In this document: piece after piece, positions 8,170 to 18,441 of the stretch
Position numbering within the stretch: the stretch's first letter is position 1
Layout: the number at the start of each line of letters is the position of its first letter
From: Aureobasidium sp. EXF-3400
Lineage: Eukaryota > Ascomycota > Dothideomycetes > Dothideales > Saccotheciaceae
Reading direction: 5' to 3'
DNA length: 18,975 nucleotides
Assembly (NCBI GenBank): GCA_024195585.1
Contig: SWBL01000579.1
Location: 1-18,975 of the forward strand
The notes under the pieces: generated by a model
What the model was told of the DNA's origin: nothing
What the model saw: the letters and a program-made list of their open reading frames with translations, nothing else
The model's database searches: none
Translations under genes and position numbers: made by a program

Positions 8170-10431
8170 GTAGCCGTGGACGCGGATGGGACAAGGGTCG
8201 CAAGACAGAGCAGCAGGTGATGACTGGCTAGATAAATACCAATGCAATGCACCCTCTTGGTACCTATCTATTATTGAGTTGTCAGCAGTGCCACAAAGCA
8301 CTGCAGACACGTTGTTGGTATGCAAGATCATCACGTTCTCTCGATCTGCATGCACCTAGGGTTGGAGATGGAGGCTATTGTTTGGTTGTAATGTTCCGAA
8401 AGACGGCAGCCATCGCCGTTGCGATCTTGCCCTGTGCGCTGACCGTTTCCAACCCGCACAACCTTGATCCTTACCGACTTCATGTCCTGCTGGCGGTGTT
8501 GGTGATGACAATCGCAATGCGGTCAAACAAGCACCCAACCATGGTAATCGTTGTTGTCTCATTTGCTAGACACGGCCGCCCGATTGCACAGAGCCTCTTT
8601 GCGCCGATCCACGAGATTAGCCATCGCGCAAGAGCCATTCGTGAACGAGGGGGGGTTCTTTTTGATGGGCTTGGCGAACCATGAGCGCGCTCGACTCGCA
8701 TGGCGGCTCGCTTAAAGCGCTCCCTGCGCAGATCAAACCGCCGTCTTTTGCTTCGCGTGTCGGGCCCGAGCAGAGCACCTTCCGCAGGCATGCCGCAGCA
8801 ACACGTCCTACTCCTTGGGTCGTAAAAGCTTTCCAGCACGAGCATCTCGGAAAATCAGGCCCAGGAGCTCGAGCAGCAAATCTCCAGCCGCCCACTGTTC
8901 CGACGGTAGGACCGCTCGCAAGCGTGATGCCGCCCGACTCGAAACAAAGAACTCGTCCTGGAGGCTCTCTTGGCGATAAAGTTATTCGAGGGGCTGCCTG
9001 ATCGCGACGATGAATCGCCTGCACGTGGCGCCGGTTGTGTGAGTAGCCGGAGCTATCATGGACGAACCGTGTTCACCGGTGATTGACAACAACCTACTCG
9101 GCTCAGGCCTGACTCCTGCAATCCTGACAGCCCTCCTCTCAAACCGGCCCAGTACCCATCGCCGGCCCCTGGTTGCTGATCATTAGAGACATGCTCTCGT
9201 GGCACCCGCCAGAACGCGCCTGCCTCATAGTATCTGGCTTTACCTGCCTATTCGGTTAAAATATCCAAGAAAAGCAACAGCGGAGAAGCACGGAATTGCA
9301 GGCTGTTGCTCCGTCAAGCAAAAGAAAAGAAAGGCAAGCAAAACATATCACGGGCCAGGAAAAGAAATCAGATCGCTGGTCACGAATGATGAGTTGATCG
9401 TGTCTTAGAATCCCTGCTTGACAGCTGTGACAAACGAGAAGTGCCAACCTGCCACGCCCGGAGCGGCCCGCCAGAGGAAGTCGTGTGAAAAACGGTTGAT
9501 AGATCTTCTGGAAATGCTTCAAAAACATCGCTTTGGATTGGTCGAGCCATGTCAAACTTGGCCCTCATGCACTGTTCAGGGAAGAGCCGAAGATGCCAGG
9601 CCCAAGCTTCGGACAGCGTCAAACTACGGCGGGGAGTCCCATTAGACGAGATGAACGCTATCAAAAGGTGGGTGTCAAGCAGAAGCGATGTCCTCAGGAG
9701 AGATACGTGCGTTTAGGCTTCTACCCTAGCCGACGGGTTTGGGCCGCATCACAGTAGACAGTGCGGTTCTCTGTGAATGTCTGGCAAAAGAATCACAGGC
9801 GTCCAAATGACTTCTGCGAACCATCGTGGCTGCAGGAAACTATCGAAAGGACAGAGGGCATGCGCATCGCGACGTCCACACTCCGTGCGTCTTTTGGTGG
9901 CAGGACAAGCACGCATGTCACTTGACGACTAGTCCCACCACCCCCGCAACCATGCGCCATCAAGCGCCTCATCCGTGAGTGGTAATGCAGCCAACCATTA
10001 GCGGTGAACGTGGGATACATCCTGACAGGGTCCGGTCCCACTACCATAACCTCGAATCACCCCCATCGGCAGTTACCATGTGTGCTCCAGCCAACTCGGA
10101 AACCGCTCTGCGCAGCGCATAAAGTTTCCCGGGCATCTTACTAGTGCACATCTTGAGCTTTTGGTCAAATGCAACAGGTGGAATAAATCTCCGCACGCTT
10201 CCCCATTCGCAGGGCTTTTTTTACATGCTGGATATTCCCACCTGAGGCTTCCATCCGAGGTACACACCAATCCGTATCCCTATCATTGGTTGTGTGGACC
10301 CTTAGTCGAACCCACAGGCACTAAGACGAGCATTGGCTGCCGAGACGCACCGTGCAGAAGCAAGCAGGTGAGCTTGAATCCTTGACATGTCGATGTTGAC
10401 ATGCCCTCGTCCCCGTGCGATCATTTTGATG
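8170..10431. other. Long intergenic region upstream of the homeodomain gene
   Basis: This 2.3-kb stretch lies between the THO subunit stop codon and the start of the ATG-free leader. I recognise no gene. Several frames of 90-145 codons are open on both strands at once in its GC-rich part (about 8480-9024), which is typical of chance frames in stop-poor DNA. The left end should include the THO1 3' UTR; an A-rich ATAAATA at 8232-8238 could be a cleavage-positioning element. The rest most likely holds the promoter and enhancer-like sites of the homeodomain gene or an unannotated non-coding RNA. No tandem repeats, terminal repeats or transposon genes are seen. Confidence 0.45.
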
Positions 10432-11328
10432 AAGTTACCGTGTGAACTTCTCATCCTGACTCGGCCATCGCTCCTACCCTGCAGCCACCCATACAGTGCT
10501 TGAAACTCCCGAGGTTCAAGAGGCCGAATACCACCTTCATTTGCACCATTGACTACCGATTTGGTTTTGCAATACCTGCTGACACCCCACATTCAGAGTC
10601 TTGAAGTCGCCTATCATCTGATTGTCTCGTCCTTGCAAGATCCTCATCCTCTTGCACGAGTCAAGTTTCGTGCTTGCGCAACTCCAATCTATTAGCCTCA
10701 TCTCCCTTCGTTTAAACCTTCTTGACACCTCCCCGTGCGGTGAGCAAAGCTCCGCCGAACTGTCGACCAGACCAACCGGCCCACTGCCTTGATCTTCTCG
10801 GCCTTGCCGCAACTTTCTCCGTCCTACAGTACAGTACCTCTTTCACAGTCTTCGGCTGGTCAGTGTATTGCTACACTCTATACAACACTCTTTGCCCTAC
10901 ACCTGCGCATCATTCTTGTGCGCGGCTCCAACTAAAGTCACACATCTACTTGATATTGCTCTGATATTGAGCTATCGATCCTTCTTGTCGACTCTTACCA
11001 TCCCCACAACCGACTTCGTGGCAGCTTCAAGCTTGCAGTGGGCCATACCCGCGGTACCCTTATTGCTCCATCGACCTTGCGCCTTTCGTCTCTACCCCCA
11101 GACCTCTGCGACTAATTAATTTGTCAATCTTTCAAGGATCTGACTACCTCTTGCTAGAGATCGTCACGGCTATCATTTTGGAGTCTTGGGATCCTTTCAG
11201 CATCTTTACCAAGCACTGCAAATCACGGCAGCTTCCCGGTCTGCCCATCTCGGTTCTTAACGACCAATTTACGCGGCATCAATAAAGGCGTCGCAACCTG
11301 ATTGCCTTATACACAGACTTGCAATCAA
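10432..11328 (+). promoter_or_regulatory. Inferred long 5' leader of the homeodomain gene, free of ATG
   Basis: Reading the plus strand, no ATG occurs between the one at 10429-10431 and the homeodomain start codon at 11329, a span of 897 bases. The stretch is rich in C and T. The chance expectation is roughly 9-14 ATGs. Loss of upstream ATGs is what selection on a scanned mRNA leader produces, so I infer that most of this region is transcribed as 5' UTR, possibly with a leader intron. No clear TATA box is seen at its left end. Confidence 0.5.
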
Positions 11329-13243
11329 ATGCTTCCAGGAAAGATCATTGTGCCCCTGTCACCACCGAGCTCTCCTCGCATGTCTGGTCAAGACTACAAG
11401 CCAGTACTACCTGGTTGGCAATCGCACCAAGACCATCAGTCGTCTTATGGGCAGGGGTATACACATGCACCGGGCCAATACCAGGCTCCTCAAGAACCTG
11501 TGCCTAATAGCCATGTCTTGAGCGTGCCTCAAGGTGCTTCGTTGAGATCGTACAAGACATCTCCGTATCCTCTTAACGCTCAATACTCTGCAGGTAGCAC
11601 TGCTCCGAGTTCATACTCACAACATGCATCATCGGATCCGAAGTCCCACACAGCCGCTCAATCGACTGCTGGGGCTGGACAGCAGACACTGGGCGATTCA
11701 TTGCCTGGCAGCCCATCGTCTCACCTTAGTCCGCACTCGCAAGGAATGGACCCCGATGATGAGATTGCAGATGAAGATGACCCAGACGCAAGCGGAGACG
11801 CTGAAGATGGCGACAAGCCTCCGATGACCGCCGCTGAGCTCCGAAACCAAAAGCGCAAGATGAAGCGATTCAGGTACGATGATGTTGAACGAACGATCGT
11901 ACACGAGAATACTGACCAGTTGTAGACTCACTCACAATCAAACGAGATTCTTGATGAGCGAGTTCAGTCGTCAAGCTCACCCCGATGCTGCGCATCGCGA
12001 AAGGCTTTCGAGAGAGATCCCTGGCTTGAGCCCAAGACAGGTGCAAGTCTGGTTCCAAAACAGGTACGTTTACGCACTATCAATTGACCTGGCACATACT
12101 GACTGGAGGACAGACGTGCGAAGCTGAAGCGCTTGACAGCCGAGGACCGCGAAAGAATGATGAAGTCAAGAGCTCTGCCCGACAACTTCGATATGACACC
12201 TAGTCTTCACAGCAACTATGGTTCAGCCCCTGGCGGCATCACACCCGGCGCATCTCCTGCTAGCTACGGCACAGTTATCCACCAACCTGGGCACATTCGT
12301 CCATTGACTCTCGACACACTTCGCCGAGGAGAGATGGGACCTAGTTACATCAGTCCAACCGGCATTCCTCCTGGAATGACATCAATGGCATACACCCCTC
12401 CGCATTCAGCAACAGACACCATGTCACCAGTTTCTAGACCGCCTGAAGGTACCGCTTATGGATACACTCCTCGTTCAAACCTGGACAGTCCTCAGAGAGC
12501 CATGTTCCCCGGACCTCCGTCATACACCAGTCAATACTCGCAGCCTCCCCGACTTCCGGTACATGATAGATTCAGACGCGCAAGCGGCGAGACTGCCACT
12601 TCATCTCCTTTGAGATCTAGTATGTCTTATGGTAGTCTGAGTGGTGAAAGCTCTCAACACCCCTCGGAGGCAAGAACTCCAGGTATACCCTCATCCGAGG
12701 GCCAGGGATATATCTCTCAACAGGATGCGCAGAGAAACATGCCTCCCCCGAGCGGACCATATGGTCTGGGTATTCCGCCTTGTAAGTTTCATACGCGTCC
12801 TCAAGTCCAGTGAACCCACTAACACGGCACTAGATGGTTTCCCAAGCTACCAATCCAGCGTGCGCCCAGGTCAAGCACCTACCAGCGGTCCTCCAAGTAT
12901 CGACATGATCAACGCATACCACAGAGACAGCCAACAACTGCTCAGCCAACACCCCTCCTCGTTCCCCGAATATCAACAATACCACAACCCAACTCCTTAC
13001 TCCACACCCCAAATGCCCCACTACGCCAACTTCGGCAACCAATTTGCCCCTCCCCCTTCTTCATACTCGGGCCCTTACATGCAGCGTTCGGAGCAGCAAC
13101 AGGCACAGCCTCAACAATCCCAACAACCGCCTACTTCGGCAGCACCCGGCGCAGCTCAGCGATCTCCATACCCTGCACACCGCAGCAATGAGTCTGAAGC
13201 CGACCACAGTGATAGCGGTGTTGCCATTGGTGCTTCCTACTAG
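11329..13243 (+). CDS. Homeodomain transcription factor (fungal Htf1/Hox-like developmental regulator)
   Basis: This DNA-binding regulator has four exons: 11329-11873, 11926-12063, 12114-12781 and 12834-13243. Its introns are 52, 50 and 52 bases, with donors GTACGA, GTACGT and GTAAGT, and the product is 586 residues. The first in-frame ATG is at 11329; the frame is open upstream but only from a TTG. A Ser/Pro/Gln-rich N-terminus (with PLSPPSSPR) leads to an acidic stretch (about 140-165). The homeodomain follows at about 176-235: basic arm KRKMKRFR, helix block THNQTRFLMSEF, then SPRQVQVWFQNRRAK with W224, F225, N227 and a glutamine at the specificity position. The rest is Pro/Gln/Ser/Tyr-rich, as in an activation domain. 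In my memory the homeodomain and the following TAEDRERMMKSRALPDNFD resemble the Htf1/Hox2 proteins needed for conidium formation in Fusarium and Magnaporthe; that assignment needs a search. Confidence 0.92.
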
Positions 13244-14130
13244 GACGCCCACTACCAATTTGATCTGGAAAAGTCTCTGAACATACACAATCTTGTCCGC
13301 CATACCATCATATCTTCTTTGTCGACATTTTTCTCTTGTTTCTTTTAGCGGATACTCCCCATACGCGATTTCTGGGTGCGCAAAATCATCTCTCCCTTCA
13401 ATTCTTCTTCCGAACGCCTCAGAGGCAGTCACTTTTTGTATAGAGGAGGAAAGACCTCTTGTATATTTTCTTTTCTCTGCGCTTCTTCCACTCTCACACC
13501 GTAGAGCGGGTAAGAGGAAAGGAGCGCAAAACACCAATGTTTATTATCATATACCATCAATATCGCGTTGCTTTGCATTTGTTCTTTGTGTGTTTATATG
13601 TTTCTGTTGCTTATAGTAAAGTTTGCGTTCTTGGGGTACATATACACATGCATCAATCTGGCGCAACGGGAAGAGCATTTTGGGACATAGTGGTTTATAT
13701 TGTAAGCTTCTTTTCTTCGAGAGATAGATGACTGGAGAATGTACATATACAAAGTACCTTTTCTCAGTTCCAAAGAGGTCGCGACTGCCTTCTGGTCTTT
13801 CGACAGACAAATTGTGCCTCCTCTGTCAATATGTCCTGGGAAGGTGCACCTGCTTCTTCTCTCTATCCTTCCTTCCCTCATGCGGTACTCCGTACTCTGT
13901 TGTTCTTTCCTAGCACGCTGACTTCTGGATATTTCTCATCTACCAGAAGGAGGGAAGCATCCCATCTTCCCATCCTCCAAGCCTCTCAGCTCAGCAACTT
14001 CCAACTGCCGGGTCTCTCTCCCTAGAGGTCCCAAAAGATCATCACTCTCCACTTGTGCCTGTCCTCCCCACTACCAACACTCTGCGCCTTTCAAAATCGA
14101 ATTGGCGTTCACGCATCGATCATCAATAAA
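13244..14130 (+). other. Downstream region of the homeodomain gene, probably 3' UTR and flank
   Basis: The sequence after the stop codon is T-rich with many TTCTTT and TTTTC runs, as is common in fungal 3' UTRs. Frames here are short (under about 110 codons) and not convincing. An AATAAA is present at 14125-14130, but it is nearly 900 bases past the stop, so an earlier poly(A) site, for example near 13610-13640, is at least as likely. Confidence 0.4.
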
Positions 14131-16977
14131 GAATGCACACTTTTGCTCCTTTTGGATCCACACTAGTTCTAGACATCCTGTTTCTCGGAGAGACATAGCC
14201 CGCAGATTACAAGGTTGCATTAGATGATTAGATATTCTCTGGTTGGAAATTTGATCTACATGGTATGCCTGTAGCGGCTTAAGCGAATGTGCATATTTGG
14301 TTTTGCTTGGATTAGTGATTGATGCAAGTATTTCTTGGTAAATGCGTCCAATGAAGATGCAGAGAAAGCGCGAAAATCAAGAATGCACGTGGATGGGTGC
14401 ATGGTAGTAGAGAAAAACGATAAGAAAAGAACAGTGGGTCGTTTGGAGAGTTACATTGCAGCAAAAGCTTGCAGCAGTGGATTAGTCGACTCAGTAGAGC
14501 AAGAACTTAGACAGCGCTTGGGATTGCTTCAAACGCGAGTCGTGACAGGTGTCAGAGCCAGCTCTGCCGGATGCTGAACAGCACGTGTCCCTGACATCCG
14601 CTGTCTCGTTTGCGCATAGACTTGCAAGTGTTTTTGTCGCTCGCAATCCCCTTTAGCCGAGCAAGAAGAAATGACAGAGGACAGGTGAGTTCTGAGACAT
14701 GAGTGTATGATGTGCAAAACTCAGGTCTTTCTTTCTACTTCGGTGTCTAAAACGTGGGGCCTTTGGATGCTTGCTGCGACTTTGCCGTAGCAACTCTTTC
14801 GAACCAGTCCCTCGGAGGCGAGAGGAGCTTTGAGACATTTGCGTGGACAAGGGTCAGAAAGTCAAGCTGCAGGGGGTGTGGAAAGGGCCGCTCGGCGACG
14901 GAGCAAAAGAACAGCAGTGTGGAAACTGGAAAGGGGGGCGGTTGGCTCGTCCGCGGTGCCCCGGTGGAGCCTCTGCTGTTTGGATCGAACTCGCCGCACG
15001 CGTGTTCTTTGACGGGCGCTTGGTGCTTGGTTCGGGATGTGGGCATGCTGGCACCTACCGAGTGTTGCTTTTTCTTGCGTTGGTTCTTCTTGGCTCGTCT
15101 GTGTTGCATGCACACACCATCCTTCTCAACCGGATGCTTTGACGCCGAGGAATTGCAATAAGGAAGATGTGAGGTGGGGGAATGCTTGAACGGGAGGATC
15201 TTATCTTTGCTTGGGTAAGAATTGCGATGCTTGGGGATAGTTGCACGCCTGAAAAAGCCTACCTTGTGCTGTGTGCATTGCGCGTTATGGAGAATTAGAG
15301 TTTGGGCAAAGAACCTGGATATGCTTGCTTGTACAAAAGCGGTCAGGGCGGAATCAAGATGTAGTCATCGAGACGGCTCGGGGAAAAGAAGGGCCTGAGG
15401 CAGCAGTTGATGGCACGTGTGGTCGGCTTCTTGAACAGTAATCACAGTCGATGCTCGAGTATCTCGGCCCTTGAAAATCGGAAGGCAGGAAACACGTGCC
15501 TCTGCGATTGCAGCAAAGGTGTCTTGCCAATCGAGTGATGCTCTTAGGGCAAGCGAAGTTACGATTCAAGCTTCTCTTACCCTTGCTCTGTCTCCCAGAT
15601 GCCGACTTCCATCTCTGCGGATGTGCAAGCTCTCGGGATTGCTATTCAAAGGAGGAGACGGCAGACCTACAGTCGTAGCGAATTAGATAGCAAGGGTCGG
15701 TCATCTCGTTATGACCTGACTCTGTTGACTCTGTGCTGTTACTGTATTGAATACTGTTAGATTTGGTTCAGCTCGGGTCTGCAAGTCAGGCAAGACCTGA
15801 CGCAAAGATCTCCCGAGAATGAAGGACGGAAATAAATCACGCGCGGGTCTGCTGTCGACACACAGACTGTTGCTGTATATTCGGGAGATCAAGACGGGAG
15901 ACTGAACGACAAAATTACCGTATATCGTTGCTTGCGCGACTCGTAGGACGGGAAGCATAGGATAAGATTCTGGCCGGCTGGCAGCCTGAAGCTGAAGGCT
16001 GAAAGGTTCCTTTGTTTGCCCTATACTCACATGAGCGGCACAGTAGAATGAAGGCAGAAAACGCCGCATGGCGAACAGACGACGAGATGAGTTGTTTGGC
16101 GGTGTCATCCAAGAATGACTTGTCGTCAGAATACGCTCAGACAACAACGGTTACACCGAAATCAAGAGCTGCTCCAGGCGTTCCTCTGACTCGCCGTCCA
16201 AAGCGATTGACAGTGCGATCTGGACGAGGCGACATCAGCCGTCCAGCTAGACCGAAAAGCTCGAGTGTTCGTGGATTGCGATTTCTTAAAATTGTCGGTA
16301 GGCCTGAGATCTGTGCGTTGGATGACTCGTTGTGTGTTTTTACGGTTGCGCTGACCTGAACCGGCGGTCTGTGGGCGGAAGTGGTTGCAGCGTCTCTCTT
16401 TCGCTTTTCTGCTTGTCTAAAATCTTGTTAATCCTTCACGCCCGTCCCGAAATTGCAGTGTTTTGGTAAATTCGTTCGGAAGGCGGCGAGGTCGACATTA
16501 CCGTGTGAAGCATGCAAATATAGGCCCCTTCTCCGCGCGTAGAAGTATGTAACGCATGAAGCTGTTAAACTGCACGAACATTTTCGGAATCAGGAGGCAC
16601 TCACCGAGAGTCGGTATATCAGTCACTCTCTATAGACTTGTCTATCATTGAGAAATGACTGTGCATTTCGATAGTTCCATTTGCGCTTTTGGGTAGTTGT
16701 GGGAGTGGAGTAAGAGTGACAAACTTTAGCACATAGAGAAAGCGGAAGACGGAATTGGCCGCACGTGCCTCATACTTTTTATAGTAATCGGGTTTCTCCC
16801 AGAAAAGATGTTGTACAGATAAATAGACCTTTGTATAGGTATAGATGGATGTGATATAGTTGCTCCGATTGTACCTGGCGGTGGCCGCAGTTTTCGCATT
16901 TCCTTAATTGTTCTGTGAATCTGGATCTGCCTTTTACAGTTTTCCACACCTCAAGAGGTGGTTTTTTATCAACCTAT

Positions 16978-17001
16978 GGTAGTCCTTACGGTAGTCCTTA
17001 T
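16978..17001 (+). repeat. 12-bp tandem duplication
   Basis: Two adjacent copies, GGTAGTCCTTAC and GGTAGTCCTTAT, differ only at the last base. The unit length keeps reading frame in the surrounding open frame (Tyr-Gly-Ser-Pro repeated), but that frame is not a supported gene. Confidence 0.7.
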
Positions 17002-17726
17002 ACAAGAGTCGTGGACGACGAAGTTTCTACACCCATAGGGATGCCTCGAACCGATCGCGCCGGTCGGAACACCGTTTCAAATGCTCAAAGTCCTCCCTGG
17101 CCATTATCGTCAATGATTCAATATTGTCGAATGCGCTTGTGGAAGGGTCACACCAAACGGCCGTTTGACGAACATCAGTTTGACATGCAAGTTTCCGCGG
17201 AAAGGCTTACAGCGGAAAGGAATGATGAGAGCGACAAACAACGTGCGACTGGAACTGTGGAGTTTTGCCGTCAAGAGAAACGACTTGTCATGTTCGAGGT
17301 CTGTATGATTCACGCAATGATTCGAGATGTCCATCTGCTAGAGTTGTGTTCCTTCGGGAAAGAGTTACTCACCTCGATGCTCGACAGCGAATCAAAACGC
17401 TGGACGTTTTGGTGAAGCATCATCTTGGCTGATCACATGAAAGTCAACGGTCGAAGTAAACACACTCGCACAAAATTATCCACTAGGCACGATATCGATT
17501 AGACGGAAATTCTGGTAAGAGAATACTGAAAAGCCTTCGCATGAGTGGTAAGGTAGAGTTCAATAACTATGCATCAAGGTTATGACAGGGCATGATTCTC
17601 ATGAACAACATCAAGATCATGTGGAAAATGATCTTCGGTTGCCATGTTCGACACACCGTTCTCAACGACGGGCAAGATTTCTGCGCTCGAATCTGATTCG
17701 CTGTGAGCAAGAACATCTAAAAAGTT

Positions 17727-17741
17727 GCCGTCAATGACGGC
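17727..17741. repeat. Perfect 15-bp palindrome GCCGTCA-A-TGACGGC
   Basis: Seven-base arms flank a single central A. The half site TGACGGC resembles the TGACG core of bZIP (CREB/ATF-type) sites. It lies about 200 bp upstream of the TATA box of the eIF4G-like gene, so it could be a transcription factor site. That role is inference. Confidence 0.5.
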
Positions 17742-17872
17742 AGTGTGCAGCTGAAGACATATTCGCTTTCCCGCACATCTGGGATGTTTGAAGGCTAGCA
17801 AAATTGACGAATAGAAGAGGATCACTCTTAAGGATACTGGTTTCGATGAGTCCGACGTAGAAGTGAAAGACT

Positions 17873-17901
17873 CATTCAGTGAAGCTTGGCTTCACTGAGT
17901 G
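17873..17901. repeat. Inverted repeat, 13-bp arms with one mismatch and a 3-base spacer
   Basis: CATTCAGTGAAGC (17873-17885) and GCTTCACTGAGTG (17889-17901) are reverse complements except for one position, separated by TTG. It sits 36 bp upstream of the TATA box at 17937 and is a candidate factor-binding dyad for the eIF4G-like gene. Confidence 0.55.
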
Positions 17902-17936
17902 GTTGAAGGGAAGTTGAGTTAGTTCGCGGAGGTGTC

Positions 17937-17943
17937 TATAAAA
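17937..17943 (+). promoter_or_regulatory. TATA box (TATAAAA) of the eIF4G-like gene
   Basis: A consensus TATAAAA lies 499-505 bp upstream of the start codon at 18442. No ATG occurs on the plus strand between about 17851 and that start codon, which fits transcription starting shortly downstream of this box and a leader of roughly 450-480 bases. Confidence 0.55.
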
Positions 17944-18441
17944 ACTGCTGGGAAGGAGGCAACCAGATAGATATCCAAAACCTCCCTTTGTTCTCAGAGT
18001 CTTTCATATCAACTCAAGACAATACTTGATACGATACTCGAAACCAAAGCCCTGGAAAAAGACGCATCACTATCCTCTTGTTGTCGTGATCTTGGATCAA
18101 ACGACAGCTTTTCGCTAAGTAGTGTCGTGCGCGGCTTTCGTCCCAACCCGAAGACAAACACAGTCCAATCGCCGAGACAGAGTAACCTCTGTGTGCTATT
18201 AGCTATCCGTCACTTGTAACCTCTCTCGACTACAGCATCTCAATCGTCTTCGAGTTGTTTGAGATAGTGTGCATCTCACTGGCGTAATATCTCGCATCTC
18301 ACAGTTGGTTGACAAGAACGCCTTTTTCTAGACGGAGTGCACGGACCCTGTCGAATTTGGCAGTGGCAGTCTGTAAAATCTAACCACGCTCGCTGCGACC
18401 CTTTCATCACCCTCGACTGTACAGTCAAATCCGCCAGTCTA

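Larger units (their letters stand above)
14131..17860. other. Long gene-poor region with no recognisable gene
   Basis: About 3.7 kb lies between the homeodomain gene flank and the eIF4G promoter. Frames are short, often open on both strands at once (for example 14747-15161), and usually lack an ATG at their beginning. The longest ATG-initiated candidate I looked at closely is 17041-17415 (124 codons, plus strand), which resembles nothing I know. It lies in an open frame that contains a 12-bp tandem duplication (GGTAGTCCTTAY at 16978-17001). No tRNA, 5S rRNA or transposon signature is seen. Confidence 0.45.

Noticed and set aside
8247..8684. Plus-strand frame of 145 codons with hydrophobic stretches, just after the THO subunit gene
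   Set aside because: It resembles no family I know, overlaps equally long frames on the other strand, and lies where the THO1 3' UTR is expected.
8480..9024. Overlapping minus-strand frames of 121 and 135 codons
   Set aside because: Frames are open on both strands at once in GC-rich DNA, with no recognisable motif. Best explained by few stop codons in such sequence.
10300..10330. TCGAACCCAC, similar to a tRNA T arm
   Set aside because: Neither the T stem nor any other cloverleaf arm can be formed around it.
14154..14175. Resemblance to a cloning-vector polylinker (GGATCCA, then ACTAGTTCTAGA)
   Set aside because: The order of BamHI, SpeI and XbaI sites recalls a common plasmid, but there are two extra bases inside and the flanks on both sides do not continue as vector. 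Probably coincidence; a vector screen would settle it.
14925..14970. G-rich run as a possible G-quadruplex
   Set aside because: There is only one long G run, with no set of four evenly spaced runs on one strand.
15701..16359. Opposing frames of 148 codons (minus) and 115 codons (plus)
   Set aside because: They overlap each other, the minus one starts with TTG, and neither has recognisable motifs.
16915..17415. Plus-strand frame of 166 codons
   Set aside because: Its first codon is GTG. The first ATG is at 17041, leaving 124 codons that match nothing I recognise; no promoter or splice evidence.
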